From contig JAISQQ010000447.1 in NCBI GenBank assembly GCA_031274075.1, positions 1 through 6,093 on the forward strand: a DNA stretch of 6,093 nucleotides, given 5' to 3'. Under the pieces are notes generated by a model. The model was not told the origin of the DNA, ran no database searches, and saw only the letters and a program-made list of their open reading frames with translations. This document shows, one piece after another, positions 1-6,093 of the stretch. The translations under genes and the position numbers were made by a program. Numbering within the stretch: position 1 is the stretch's first letter; each line of letters starts with the position of its first letter. This DNA is from Accumulibacter sp. Its GTDB lineage: Bacteria; Pseudomonadota; Gammaproteobacteria; Burkholderiales; Rhodocyclaceae.

Positions 1-12
1 TACCCTGTCGTA

Positions 13-37
13 GTTCCAGGATCATTCTTCCTGGAAC
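13..37 (-). other. 9-bp stem-loop around the tctA stop codon
   Basis: A perfect 9-bp inverted repeat (GTTCCAGGA at 13-21 and TCCTGGAAC at 29-37) encloses a 7-nt loop. Read in the transcript direction the loop is AGAATGA and contains the TGA stop of tctA. It could be a 3' end or mRNA-protecting hairpin. No T-run is visible in the 12 nt left before the window edge, so it is not called a terminator. Confidence 0.45.
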
Positions 38-1530
38 ACAACCTCACGTTTTTTGCTGACTGCCGGAACGATGACAACGACCAACAGCGCCACGGCAATC
101 AACAACATGGTCAGGGATATCGGCCGGGTGACGAATACGGTGTAGTCTCCACGGGAAAGCACAAGGGCGCGCCGCATGTTCTCTTCGAGCAGCGGACCGA
201 GGATATAACCCAGGAGAAGCGGCGCGGGCTCGCATTCGAGCTTGGCAAAAATGTAGCCGAAAAAGCCGAACACAATGGCCACCCAGACATCGAACATATT
301 GTTGTTGCTGCTGAAGGCGCCGATCGTGCAGCACAGAATGATCATGGGATACAAGAGGCGATAGGGAACCTTCAGCAAGCGAATCCAGATGCCGATCAGC
401 GGAAGGTTCAAAATCACCAGCGCTCCATTGCCGATCCACATGCTGGCAATCAGGCCCCAGAACAGATCCGGGGTCTGCGTCATGATTTGTGGTCCGGGCT
501 GGATGTCGTGGATGATCAGCGCGCCCGCCATCAGGGCCATGACGGCATTCGAAGGGATGCCCAACGTCAGCATGGGGATGAACGAAGTCTGCGCGCCGGC
601 GTTATTGGCCGCTTCCGGTCCCGCCACGCCCTCGATGGCGCCATTGCCAAAACGCGACGGATCTTTCGCGAGCTTTTTCTCGACGGTGTACGAGGCAAAG
701 GAAGACAGCGTCGCGCCACCCCCCGGCAGGATGCCGAGCAACGATCCCAAGGCCGTACCGCGCAAGATGGCCGGAAACGATTGCTTGAATTCCTGCCATG
801 ATATCCAGATACGACTGACTTGTTCCGCGTTCAGTTTACGCTCGCTTCCCGTCTGTTCAAGGTTTGTCGCGATTTCGGCGAAAGCGAACAGGCCCATGGT
901 CATGGCCACGAAACCGATACCGTCGACCAACTCCGGTACGCCAAAGGAAAAACGCGATGTGCCCGTGTTGACATCGGTGCCGATCATGCCGAACAACAGA
1001 CCGAGGAAGGTCATGAGAATCGCTTTCAGGATGGAACCGTGGGCAAGCACGATGGCGGAAACCAGTCCGAGCGTCATCAGTGAAAAATATTCCGCGGCAT
1101 CGAATTTGAGCGCCGCGTCGGCGAGGACCGGGGCGAAAGCGGCAATGACCAGCGTCGCGACACATCCGGCAAAAAAAGAACCCAGGGCCGCAATGCACAA
1201 CGCGGCGCCCGCCCTTCCCTGGCGCGCCATCTTGTGGCCATCGAGCACCGTGATGACGGACGACATCTCGCCGGGGAGATTGACGAGAATCGCCGTCGTC
1301 GAACCGCCGTAGGAAGCGCCGTAATAGATTCCGGCCAGCATGATGAGCGCTGTCACCGTCGGCAGGCCATAGGTGAGCGGCAACAGCATGGCGATGGTGG
1401 CTACCGGCCCGATACCGGGCAATACGCCGATCAGCGTCCCGACCAGGGAACCAACGAAGGCATAAAACACGTTGATCGGGCTAAAAGCGATACCAAACCC
1501 CATCGCCAGATTGCCGAAGAGGGTCTCCAT
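22..1530 (-). CDS. tctA: TctA: large membrane subunit of a tripartite tricarboxylate transporter (TTT)
   Basis: This is the 502-residue large permease of a TTT family importer, which takes up carboxylates in the inner membrane together with TctB and a periplasmic TctC; the length matches the family (about 500). The two family repeats are visible: a GVLPGIGPVATIAMLLPLTY stretch near residues 35-54, followed by GASYGGSTTAILVNLPGE (71-88), and a second GILPGGGATLSSFASY stretch near 266-281, followed by PEAANNAGAQTSFIPMLTLG (305-324). Hydrophobic segments fill most of the rest, and a late SSNNNMFDVW motif and a LLLGYILGPLLEENMRRAL stretch are also typical. The start at 1530 overlaps the tctB stop as TGATG and lies 6 nt after GGAGG; an adjacent ATG at 1533 would add one Met but lies only 3 nt from it. 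The open frame up to 1809 is tctB read out of frame. The TGA stop is at 24-22. The substrate cannot be told from sequence. Confidence 0.95.
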   Translation of the reverse strand: METLFGNLAMGFGIAFSPINVFYAFVGSLVGTLIGVLPGIGPVATIAMLLPLTYGLPTVTALIMLAGIYYGASYGGSTTAILVNLPGEMSSVITVLDGHKMARQGRAGAALCIAALGSFFAGCVATLVIAAFAPVLADAALKFDAAEYFSLMTLGLVSAIVLAHGSILKAILMTFLGLLFGMIGTDVNTGTSRFSFGVPELVDGIGFVAMTMGLFAFAEIATNLEQTGSERKLNAEQVSRIWISWQEFKQSFPAILRGTALGSLLGILPGGGATLSSFASYTVEKKLAKDPSRFGNGAIEGVAGPEAANNAGAQTSFIPMLTLGIPSNAVMALMAGALIIHDIQPGPQIMTQTPDLFWGLIASMWIGNGALVILNLPLIGIWIRLLKVPYRLLYPMIILCCTIGAFSSNNNMFDVWVAIVFGFFGYIFAKLECEPAPLLLGYILGPLLEENMRRALVLSRGDYTVFVTRPISLTMLLIAVALLVVVIVPAVSKKREVVFQEE

Positions 1531-1997
1531 CATGCCCCTCCACCCAAAAAAGCGGGCCACATCGGCATCGGTATGGCCAAACCACGGACGAACAAGGCGG
1601 CTGCCGCCAGACCGAGCAGAAGGCCGTTGATCAGGGCCTCCTTCCATCGGAATTCCGGGCTGGCATACGAGGAGACGAGAACCAGCAGCAAGGAGGTGAC
1701 AACGAGTCCGAGATAATTCATGAGCCACGAGAAAAGGCAGACGCTGAACAGCACGATCGCCAGTGGCCGCCAGCGCCAGACGATCTTTGCCTGTTCTCGC
1801 GCGGAGCACAGCGCCGACAGGACGAGGATCGCTCCGCCTCCGATCAGCAGGAAGGCAATGACGCGCGGGAAATAGCCCGCGCCCATGCGCGACGCCGATC
1901 CCAGGGGATAAGCCCAGGAGAACACCAATGCGGCTATCCCGAAGGCCATGAACAAGACTCCGGCGTAAAAATCCTTGGGTTTACGAACCAACAGCAT
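1530..1997 (-). CDS. tctB: TctB: small membrane subunit of a tripartite tricarboxylate transporter
   Basis: This 155-residue protein is the small, poorly conserved permease partner of TctA in a TTT carboxylate importer. About four hydrophobic segments are visible (near residues 11-28, 45-63, 75-103 and 123-140), the usual TctB layout. An early FYAGVLFMAFGIAALVFSW stretch followed by GSASRMGAGYFPR is typical: TctB proteins often have an Asp-Phe-x-xG start and a MGPGYFP-like motif after the first helix. The ATG at 1997 is preceded by a purine-rich GGGGAGAG at suitable distance. The frame stays open up to 2069, but those 24 upstream codons resemble nothing in the family. Its stop shares a base with the tctA start, so the two are probably translationally coupled. 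The usual tctC is not upstream; a 160-bp gap separates tctB from the leuB stop. Confidence 0.9.
   Translation of the reverse strand: MLLVRKPKDFYAGVLFMAFGIAALVFSWAYPLGSASRMGAGYFPRVIAFLLIGGGAILVLSALCSAREQAKIVWRWRPLAIVLFSVCLFSWLMNYLGLVVTSLLLVLVSSYASPEFRWKEALINGLLLGLAAAALFVRGLAIPMPMWPAFLGGGA
1535..1541 (-). promoter_or_regulatory. Shine-Dalgarno site deciding the tctA start
   Basis: Read on the minus strand this is GGAGGGG, lying inside the last codons of tctB (which encode its Gly-Gly-Gly-Ala end). GGAGG is 6 nt from the ATG at 1530 and 3 nt from the ATG at 1533. This favours the second Met and indicates coupled translation of tctB and tctA. Confidence 0.7.
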
Positions 1998-2098
1998 ACT
2001 CACTCTCCCCAGTCTATGTTTTCGACATGCCACAGCCTTGACGCCGATTTTTCTTGCGGCTTCAAACACACACGATTTCTTCTTTCACCTTTCGCGCC

Positions 2099-2118
2099 CG
2101 TAGGTTACGTAGGTTACG
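2099..2118. repeat. 9-bp tandem repeat in the leuB-tctB gap
   Basis: CGTAGGTTA occurs twice in tandem followed by CG (plus strand), about 100 bp upstream of the tctB start and 40 bp past the leuB stop. It is exact over 20 bp and could be a pair of operator half-sites for the tct genes, or a chance duplication. The rest of the gap (1998-2157) shows no convincing promoter or terminator to me. Confidence 0.4.
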
Positions 2119-2157
2119 CGCCATTGAAAATCATCCGGCACGCACCGAAATCCCGCA

Positions 2158-3237
2158 TCATCCGGATATTCGTCCCAAGGCCTCGACGACGGCGTCTCCC
2201 ATTTCCGCCGTGCCGATCTTCTTCATTCCCGGCTGGAAGATATCGGCGGTCCGGTATCCGTCCGTCATGACCTTGCTCACGGCCCGGTGAATCCGGTCGG
2301 CGAGATCGGCGCGGTCGAACGAATAGCGCAGCATCATCGCCAGCGACAGGATGGACGCCAGCGGGTTGGCGATGTTCTTGCCGGCGATGTCGGGAGCGCT
2401 GCCATGGACAGGCTCATAAAGCCCCTTGCGGCCGAGCGCCAGCGAGGCGGACGGCAGCATGCCGATCGAGCCGGTCAGCATGGCGGCGCAGTCGGACAAA
2501 ATGTCGCCGAAAACGTTGCCGGTGACCATCACGTCGAATTGTTTGGGCGCGCGCATGAGCATCATCGACGCGGCGTCGACGAAAAGGTGCGTCAGTTCGA
2601 CGTCCGGATATTCGGCGCCCACGCGCGTCATAACCGTGCGCCACAGTTGCATCGCTTCCAGCACGTTCGCCTTGTCCACGGAACAGACCTTTTTCCTGCG
2701 CTCTCGCGCCGTGCGGAAGGCGACGTGGGCGATGCGCTCGACCTCGGATTCGGAATAGACCATGGTGTTGAACCCTTGCCGTTCTCCTTCCGGCGTGGTG
2801 CGGATGCCGCGCGGTTCGCCGAAGTACAGGTCGCCGGTCAGTTCCCGCAGAATCATGAGATCGAGTCCTTCGATGACTTCCGGCTTGAGCGTGGACGCGC
2901 CGATGAGTTCCGGGAACAGGAAGGCCGGCCGGAAATTGGCGAACAGCCCGAGATCCTTCCGCAGCCGCAGCAGGCTGGCTCCGGGCCGTTGCGCGTACGG
3001 CAGTTGCTCGTCGCCCGGTATGCCCACCGCGCCGAAGAGAATCGCGTCCGCCTTGCGCGCGAGTTCCAGGGTTTCCGTGGGCAGCGGATCCCCCGCCGCG
3101 TCGACCCCGGCGACTCCGATCGGCGCCTCGGTCAGTTCCACGGCCAATTGCTTGCCGATGACAGTGTCCAGCACTTTTACCGCTTGCGCGGTGACTTCCT
3201 TGCCGATGCCGTCGCCGGGCAAAACCAGGATTTTCAT
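2158..3237 (-). CDS. leuB: LeuB: 3-isopropylmalate dehydrogenase
   Basis: This 359-residue cytoplasmic enzyme oxidises (2R,3S)-3-isopropylmalate with NAD+; the product loses CO2 to give 2-oxoisocaproate, the leucine precursor. Length and N-terminus ([15 protein letters not shown]) fit bacterial LeuB. Substrate and metal residues of the isocitrate/isopropylmalate dehydrogenase family are all visible: Arg93, Arg103 and Arg131, Tyr138, Lys189 in [10 protein letters not shown], Asp221, Asp245 and Asp249 in GDILSD. The NAD-binding [20 protein letters not shown] stretch is at 272-291. The motif around Asp221 reads VDAASM where most LeuB I know have VDNAAM, a modest departure. The ATG at 3237 has GGAG 8 nt upstream; the frame extending to 3429 is leuD read out of frame. 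It follows leuD by 34 bp, so it is probably the third gene of a leuCDB operon. A paralogue acting on a related malate is possible but less likely. Confidence 0.94.
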   Translation of the reverse strand: MKILVLPGDGIGKEVTAQAVKVLDTVIGKQLAVELTEAPIGVAGVDAAGDPLPTETLELARKADAILFGAVGIPGDEQLPYAQRPGASLLRLRKDLGLFANFRPAFLFPELIGASTLKPEVIEGLDLMILRELTGDLYFGEPRGIRTTPEGERQGFNTMVYSESEVERIAHVAFRTARERRKKVCSVDKANVLEAMQLWRTVMTRVGAEYPDVELTHLFVDAASMMLMRAPKQFDVMVTGNVFGDILSDCAAMLTGSIGMLPSASLALGRKGLYEPVHGSAPDIAGKNIANPLASILSLAMMLRYSFDRADLADRIHRAVSKVMTDGYRTADIFQPGMKKIGTAEMGDAVVEALGRISG

Positions 3238-3271
3238 TGTTGATTCTCCGTGATGTGTCGTTGAAAGAAAG

Positions 3272-3889
3272 TCATTGCCGGTCAGCGCGCGCAGTCGCCG
3301 GCGCGTCGTGACGTTTCTCGAATTCCTCGATGCGGTCGAGATGGCCCAGGGTGTAGTCGAGTTCGTCGATGCCGTTGAGCAGGCAGTATTTCGAGAACGG
3401 ATCGATGGAAAAGGCGTGCGTCGTCCCATCCGGCGCGGCGACCGTCTGCGTTTCGAGATCGACGCGGATCCGGCTGCCCGGAAGCGTCTCTATGGCGGCG
3501 AGCAGATCGGCGACCGCCGGATGCGGCAGGACGATCGGGAGCAAGCCGTTCTTGAGCGCGTTGGCAAAGAAGATGTCACCGAAGCTGGGAGCGATCACCG
3601 CCTGGATTCCATAGTCGTGGAGCGCCCATACGGCGTGTTCCCGCGACGAGCCGCAGGCGAAATTCCGCTCGGCGACGAGAACCCTGCTCTGCCGGTACGC
3701 CGGCTTGTTGATCACGAAGTCCGGGTTTTCCGTTCCGTCCTTGCGAAACCGCAGATCGCGGAACAGGAAAGCGCCGAAATCGTTGTCCCGGAGTTTTTGC
3801 AGATAGCGGGACGGGATGATCTGATCCGTGTCGAAATCCGGTTGCGCGATCGGGGCCGCGGGCGCGTCGATGGCTTGAAACGCTTTCAT
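3272..3889 (-). CDS. leuD: LeuD: 3-isopropylmalate dehydratase, small subunit
   Basis: This 205-residue protein is the swivel-domain subunit that pairs with LeuC to isomerise 2-isopropylmalate to 3-isopropylmalate in leucine synthesis. Visible hallmarks are [13 protein letters not shown] (18-30), the [11 protein letters not shown] motif (76-86) of aconitase-family small subunits, and [20 protein letters not shown] (100-119). The ATG at 3889 overlaps the leuC stop as ATGA, and AGGG lies 5 nt upstream; the frame continuing to 4102 is leuC out of frame. After IIPSRYL the sequence reads [11 protein letters not shown], whereas well-studied LeuD proteins have a KTIKRTGFG-like stretch here. This region helps set substrate choice in the family, so a related substrate (for example another 2-substituted malate) cannot be excluded. 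The partner leuC is directly upstream and leuB directly downstream. Confidence 0.93.
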   Translation of the reverse strand: MKAFQAIDAPAAPIAQPDFDTDQIIPSRYLQKLRDNDFGAFLFRDLRFRKDGTENPDFVINKPAYRQSRVLVAERNFACGSSREHAVWALHDYGIQAVIAPSFGDIFFANALKNGLLPIVLPHPAVADLLAAIETLPGSRIRVDLETQTVAAPDGTTHAFSIDPFSKYCLLNGIDELDYTLGHLDRIEEFEKRHDAPATARADRQ

Positions 3890-5319
3890 GCGCGCCCTGC
3901 CTTTCCGATCAGTGTCCGGACGTCGGTGAATCGTCCCGTCAGGGCGGCGGCGGCGGCCATGATCGGGCTCACCAGGTGGGTGCGCACGCCGGACCCCTGG
4001 CGTCCGACGAAGTTCCGGTTGGTCGTCGACGCGCAGTGCTGTCCGGGGGCGGCCATGTCGCCGTTGGTGGTGAGGCACATCGAGCAGCCCGCGTGGCGCC
4101 ATTGAAAACCGGCCGCCGTGAACACGCGGTCGAGCCCCTCGGCTTCAGCCTGCGTCTTGACCAGGCCGGAACCCGGGACCACCCAGGCTTCGACGCCCGC
4201 GGCGACGTTCTTGCCCTTGACGATCGCGGCGGCGCTGCGCAAATCCTCGATCCGGCCGTTGGTGCAGGAACCGATGAACACCCGGTCGACCGGAATATCG
4301 GTCAATGGCATTCCGGGAGTCAAGCCCATGTAATCGAGCATGCGTTCGCAGGCGGCCCGTTTTTCCGGTTCCGCTATTTTTTCCGGATCCGGAACGCGGC
4401 CGGTGATCGGAAGCGCGTTCTCCGGACTGGTTCCCCAGGTCATCATTGGGTGTATCTCCCCCGCGTCCAGCGTGACTTCCCGATCGAAGCGCGCGCCCGG
4501 ATCGGACGCCAGGGTCCGCCAGTCCGCGAGCGCGTGTTCCCAGTCCTCGCCACCGGGAACATACGGACGCCCCTTGACGTAGGCGAACGTGGTTTCGTCG
4601 GGGGCAACCATTCCCGCGCGCGCGCCCGCCTCGATGGACATGTTGCAGAGGGTCAGGCGGCCTTCCATGCTGAGACTTTCGATCGCCGGCCCGGCGTATT
4701 CGATGGCGTGGCCGATGGCCCCGGCCGCGCCAATCCTGGCGATGATCGCCAGGATCACGTCCTTGGCCGTCACCCCCTCGCCGAGCGCGCCGTTGACCGT
4801 TATGCGCATCGTTTTTGGCTTGTCTTGCCAGATCGACTGGGTGGCCAGCACATGCGCCACCTCGGTCGCGCCGATGCCGAAGGCCAAGGCGCCGAGCGCG
4901 CCGTGGGTCGAGGTATGGCTATCGCCGCAGACGATGGTTTCCCCCGGCAGGCTCACCCCCTGTTCCGGCCCCAGCACGTGCATGATTCCCTGGCGTGGGT
5001 CGTCGATTCCGAAGAGGGTGATTCCGTTGCTCGCGGCATCGCGCCGCAGCGCGTCGACCATGCCGCGCTTTTCCGGATCGGCGATGTCCGCCAGGTTCCG
5101 GCTGCTGGTCGGAATGTAGTGATCCGGCGAGGCGAACGTCCGGGAAGGCGCGTGCACCGCGATATGGCGCTGGCGCAAGATGGCGAAGGCCGCCGCCGAT
5201 ATGTCGTGGACCCAGTGTTTATCGACGTACAGCAAGACCTTCCCGTCGTCCCGTTCCATGATCTGGTGCCGTGACCATATCTTTTCAAACATCGTGCGTT
5301 GGGGATGAAGCGTGTCCAT
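3886..5319 (-). CDS. leuC: LeuC: 3-isopropylmalate dehydratase, large subunit (4Fe-4S)
   Basis: This is the catalytic iron-sulfur subunit of isopropylmalate isomerase (aconitase superfamily), working with LeuD. With the start chosen it has 477 residues; the E. coli protein has 466. The aconitase signature ETIVCGDSHTSTHGALGALAFG is at 127-148. The three cluster cysteines are Cys352 in FIGSCTNGR and Cys412 and Cys415 in HAGCSMCLTTNGD. The MVAPDETTFAYVKGRP stretch (237-252) is typical of LeuC. The start is uncertain. The ATG at 5319 gives MDTLHPQRTMFEKIW, matching the usual 'x-P-R-T-L-Y-x-K-I-W' opening. An ATG at 5325 adds two residues, an ATG at 5292 would begin right at MFEKIW but has no ribosome site, and a GTG at 5370 adds 17 residues. 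None has a strong Shine-Dalgarno; 5319 has only weak ATGGAA next to it. It is the first gene of leuCDB. Confidence 0.94.
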   Translation of the reverse strand: MDTLHPQRTMFEKIWSRHQIMERDDGKVLLYVDKHWVHDISAAAFAILRQRHIAVHAPSRTFASPDHYIPTSSRNLADIADPEKRGMVDALRRDAASNGITLFGIDDPRQGIMHVLGPEQGVSLPGETIVCGDSHTSTHGALGALAFGIGATEVAHVLATQSIWQDKPKTMRITVNGALGEGVTAKDVILAIIARIGAAGAIGHAIEYAGPAIESLSMEGRLTLCNMSIEAGARAGMVAPDETTFAYVKGRPYVPGGEDWEHALADWRTLASDPGARFDREVTLDAGEIHPMMTWGTSPENALPITGRVPDPEKIAEPEKRAACERMLDYMGLTPGMPLTDIPVDRVFIGSCTNGRIEDLRSAAAIVKGKNVAAGVEAWVVPGSGLVKTQAEAEGLDRVFTAAGFQWRHAGCSMCLTTNGDMAAPGQHCASTTNRNFVGRQGSGVRTHLVSPIMAAAAALTGRFTDVRTLIGKAGRA

Positions 5320-5459
5320 TTCCATTTTCTTGATCTTGAAGTACCCCAGGCTCCGAAAAAAGCGAAACACACCCTTCCGCGGCTACAGCGGCTTTCTTCG
5401 GGCCATGGGATCCAGGGAAAGACCGGCGCGCCGACTCCACCTGGAAATCAAACCACGGC
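5320..5459. other. leuC upstream region without a clear promoter
   Basis: This 140-bp stretch lies between leuC and the MITE-like element and should hold the leuC leader. I see no convincing -35/-10 pair, no leucine-rich leader peptide and no attenuator. A 10-bp perfect palindrome (CGGCGCGCCG, 5424-5433) and GGAAGGG (minus strand, 5378-5372) are visible; the latter is too close to the in-frame GTG at 5370 to be its ribosome site. Transcription may start inside the neighbouring element. Confidence 0.35.
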
Positions 5460-5537
5460 TAAGAAGCTGTTTTAAAAAATTGGTACGAGAAATGCTTAGA
5501 TCCCAAAAACCTCAATTCAAGCCCAGGGGGAAGGTAG

Positions 5538-5558
5538 GGCGGTTTCTCCGAAACCGCC
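5538..5558. repeat. REP-like hairpin 1 (inverted orientation)
   Basis: A 21-nt perfect hairpin with 8-bp arms GGCGGTTT and AAACCGCC and a 5-nt loop CTCCG. On the opposite strand the loop reads CGGAG, matching the loops of the next two hairpins. Its outer flank (CCAGGG...GGTAG, 5524-5537) mirrors the CTACCCTGG flank of those hairpins. Confidence 0.7.
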
Positions 5559-5640
5559 GCCACCCGGCGCGCTCGGAAAGCGCGCCCTACCCTGGATGCC
5601 GCCACCCGGCGCGCTCGGAGATCGCGCCCTACCCTGGATG
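5557..5640. repeat. Two 42-bp direct repeats, each with a REP-like hairpin
   Basis: Units at 5557-5598 and 5599-5640 are identical except for two bases. Each begins CCGCCACCC, forms a 21-nt hairpin and ends CTACCCTGGATG. Hairpin 2 (5566-5586) has perfect 8-bp arms GGCGCGCT/AGCGCGCC and loop CGGAA; hairpin 3 (5608-5628) has arms GGCGCGCT/ATCGCGCC with one mismatch and loop CGGAG. Together with the inverted hairpin at 5538-5558 this is a BIME-like cluster. Confidence 0.75.
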
Positions 5641-5747
5641 ATCCCTCTGCTTCTCAAACGTCTTTCTGATTTCTAAAACAGCTTCTTATGTGGCAACAAA
5701 ATGCCTTTCACCGCGCATGAGGAAATGAACCCGCTCGCCGGGCCTCC

Positions 5748-5831
5748 CCTGGGAGCGCGGGGCTTCTGCCCCGCAACGGCGGCGGTCGCGTCCTTCCCGC
5801 CGTTGCGGAGCGGAAGCCCCGCGCGCCCGGG
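5748..5831. repeat. Long GC-rich hairpin downstream of the dctM-like gene
   Basis: Arms of 28 bp (5755-5782 and 5797-5824) pair with only one G-T wobble and one mismatch around a 14-nt loop. The stem extends by six more pairs (CCTGGG with CCCGGG, one of them a wobble) after one internal mismatch. It starts 27 nt past the TAG of the upstream permease gene on the minus strand. No T-run follows on either strand, so it is not a standard intrinsic terminator. It could shield the 3' end of the mRNA or be a copy of a dispersed palindromic repeat. The flanking bases 5689-5747 and 5832-5858 show nothing else. Confidence 0.7.
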
Positions 5832-5858
5832 CATCCGGCCTTCCCAAGCGCAAAACGC

Positions 5859-6093
5859 CTAGAACGCCCCGAACCACCTGCCGGGGATGGTGACCAGTTG
5901 CGGGAAAATCACCAGCAGCAGCAGGATGATGATGTGCGACGCGAGGAACGGCAGTACGCCGGCGACGACGTTGAGCACCGTGCCGACCGGCGGCGTGATC
6001 AGTCCGATCGATCCGCAGACGACGAAAATCACGCCGAAGTAAACTTCGTTGATCCCCGCCTGCTTCGCCACCGGCAGCAGCACCGGGGTGAGG
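5859..6093 (-). CDS. TRAP transporter large permease, DctM-like, C-terminal part (cut by window edge)
   Basis: Only the last 77 residues lie in the window; the gene continues past 6093. TRAP large permeases bring carboxylates, sugar acids and similar solutes across the inner membrane with a small DctQ subunit and a periplasmic DctP. The visible part starts LTPVLLPVAKQAGINEVYFG, then VIFVVCGSIGLITPPVGTVL, the strongly conserved end of DctM proteins (LTP...GI...HFG...TPPVG). It closes with a last hydrophobic segment, IIILLLLVIFPQLVTIPGRWF, and a TAG stop at 5861-5859. Between TPPVGTVLNVVAGV and LPFLASH, family members as I recall them carry about 12-15 more residues, so a small in-frame deletion is likely. 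Whether the protein still works cannot be judged here. The substrate is not readable from this end. Confidence 0.85.
   Translation of the reverse strand, partial: LTPVLLPVAKQAGINEVYFGVIFVVCGSIGLITPPVGTVLNVVAGVLPFLASHIIILLLLVIFPQLVTIPGRWFGAF

Larger units (their letters stand above)
5460..5688. mobile_element. MITE-like element with 15-bp terminal inverted repeats
   Basis: A 229-bp non-coding element is bounded by perfect 15-bp inverted repeats: TAAGAAGCTGTTTTA at 5460-5474 and its exact complement at 5674-5688. Weaker inverted similarity continues inwards (GAGAA near 5487 against TTCTC near 5651). Both ends carry TA, which would fit a TA target duplication as made by IS630/Tc1-mariner enzymes, but TA is its own complement so this is not proof. 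The interior holds three REP-like hairpins and no plausible gene. It lies 140 bp upstream of leuC, where it could affect leu transcription. No transposase is in the window, so it would be non-autonomous. The mobile-element reading is inferred from structure alone. Confidence 0.6.

Noticed and set aside
389..1312. Plus-strand open frame of 307 codons opposite tctA
   Set aside because: Antisense to a clear TctA; translation shows no recognisable domain or membrane pattern.
1534..1809. N-terminal extension of TctA to 1809
   Set aside because: These codons are tctB in another frame; the protein from 1530 already has the full family length and a well placed ribosome site.
2287..3243. Long plus-strand open frame (318 codons) opposite leuB
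   Set aside because: It is a shadow caused by high GC at third codon positions; rich in Arg, Gly, Asp and His with no domain, and leuB on the other strand is unmistakable.
3238..3429. N-terminal extension of LeuB to 3429
   Set aside because: The added residues are leuD read out of frame plus the intergenic gap; [12 protein letters not shown] is the normal LeuB opening.
3976..5274. Plus-strand open frame of 432 codons opposite leuC
   Set aside because: Antisense shadow of leuC with low-complexity Arg/Gly/His-rich composition; no family resemblance.
5557..5640. CRISPR array
   Set aside because: The two 42-bp copies abut directly with no unique spacers and contain their own hairpins; they are REP-like tandem repeats.
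5312..5641. Plus-strand open frame of 109 codons across the repeats
   Set aside because: Its C-terminal half is the two 42-bp repeats translated (HPARSE...APYPG twice) and it begins opposite the leuC start; the repeat keeps frame only because 42 is a multiple of three.
5748..5831. Rho-independent terminator
   Set aside because: The stem is strong but no T-run follows on either strand, so it is listed as a palindromic repeat.
5686..5877. Minus-strand open frame of 63 codons
   Set aside because: It is a translation through the long hairpin and overlaps the end of the dctM-like gene; Arg-rich with no sign of a real protein.

Overview
The window is a carboxylate-transport and leucine-biosynthesis segment of a GC-rich, probably Gram-negative bacterium. 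All recognisable genes lie on the minus strand and are read right to left: the C-terminal end of a TRAP transporter large permease (dctM-like), a 540-bp repeat-rich gap, leuC, leuD, leuB, then tctB and tctA of a tripartite tricarboxylate transporter (TTT). Both TRAP and TTT systems use a periplasmic binding protein, which supports a Gram-negative host. The Leu proteins look broadly proteobacterial, but the palindrome-rich intergenic DNA also recalls other GC-rich Gram-negatives such as Verrucomicrobiota. I cannot fix the phylum from sequence alone.

Right part (5320-6093): the dctM-like gene is cut by the window edge and appears to lack a short segment near its C-terminus. Between it and leuC lie two kinds of non-coding structure. 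One is an 84-nt near-perfect hairpin (5748-5831). The other is a 229-bp MITE-like element (5460-5688) bounded by perfect 15-bp inverted repeats. It carries three small hairpins that share loop and flanks, one of them inverted, in a REP/BIME-like layout. The stems differ in sequence but still pair, so the fold seems to matter more than the sequence.

Middle part (2158-5319): leuC and leuD overlap by ATGA, and leuB follows after 34 bp. They encode both subunits of 3-isopropylmalate dehydratase (4Fe-4S) and 3-isopropylmalate dehydrogenase, which convert 2-isopropylmalate to 2-oxoisocaproate (after spontaneous decarboxylation). leuA is not in the window. All catalytic and cluster residues I checked are present.

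Left part (22-1997): tctB and tctA overlap by one base (TGATG) and form the membrane part of a TTT carboxylate importer. The binding-protein gene tctC, often the first gene of such operons, is not in the gap upstream of tctB. The leu genes thus sit between two different carboxylate transporters on one strand. Together with some non-canonical motif residues in LeuD and LeuB, this leaves open a paralogous set acting on a related branched malate, though leucine synthesis is the simplest reading.
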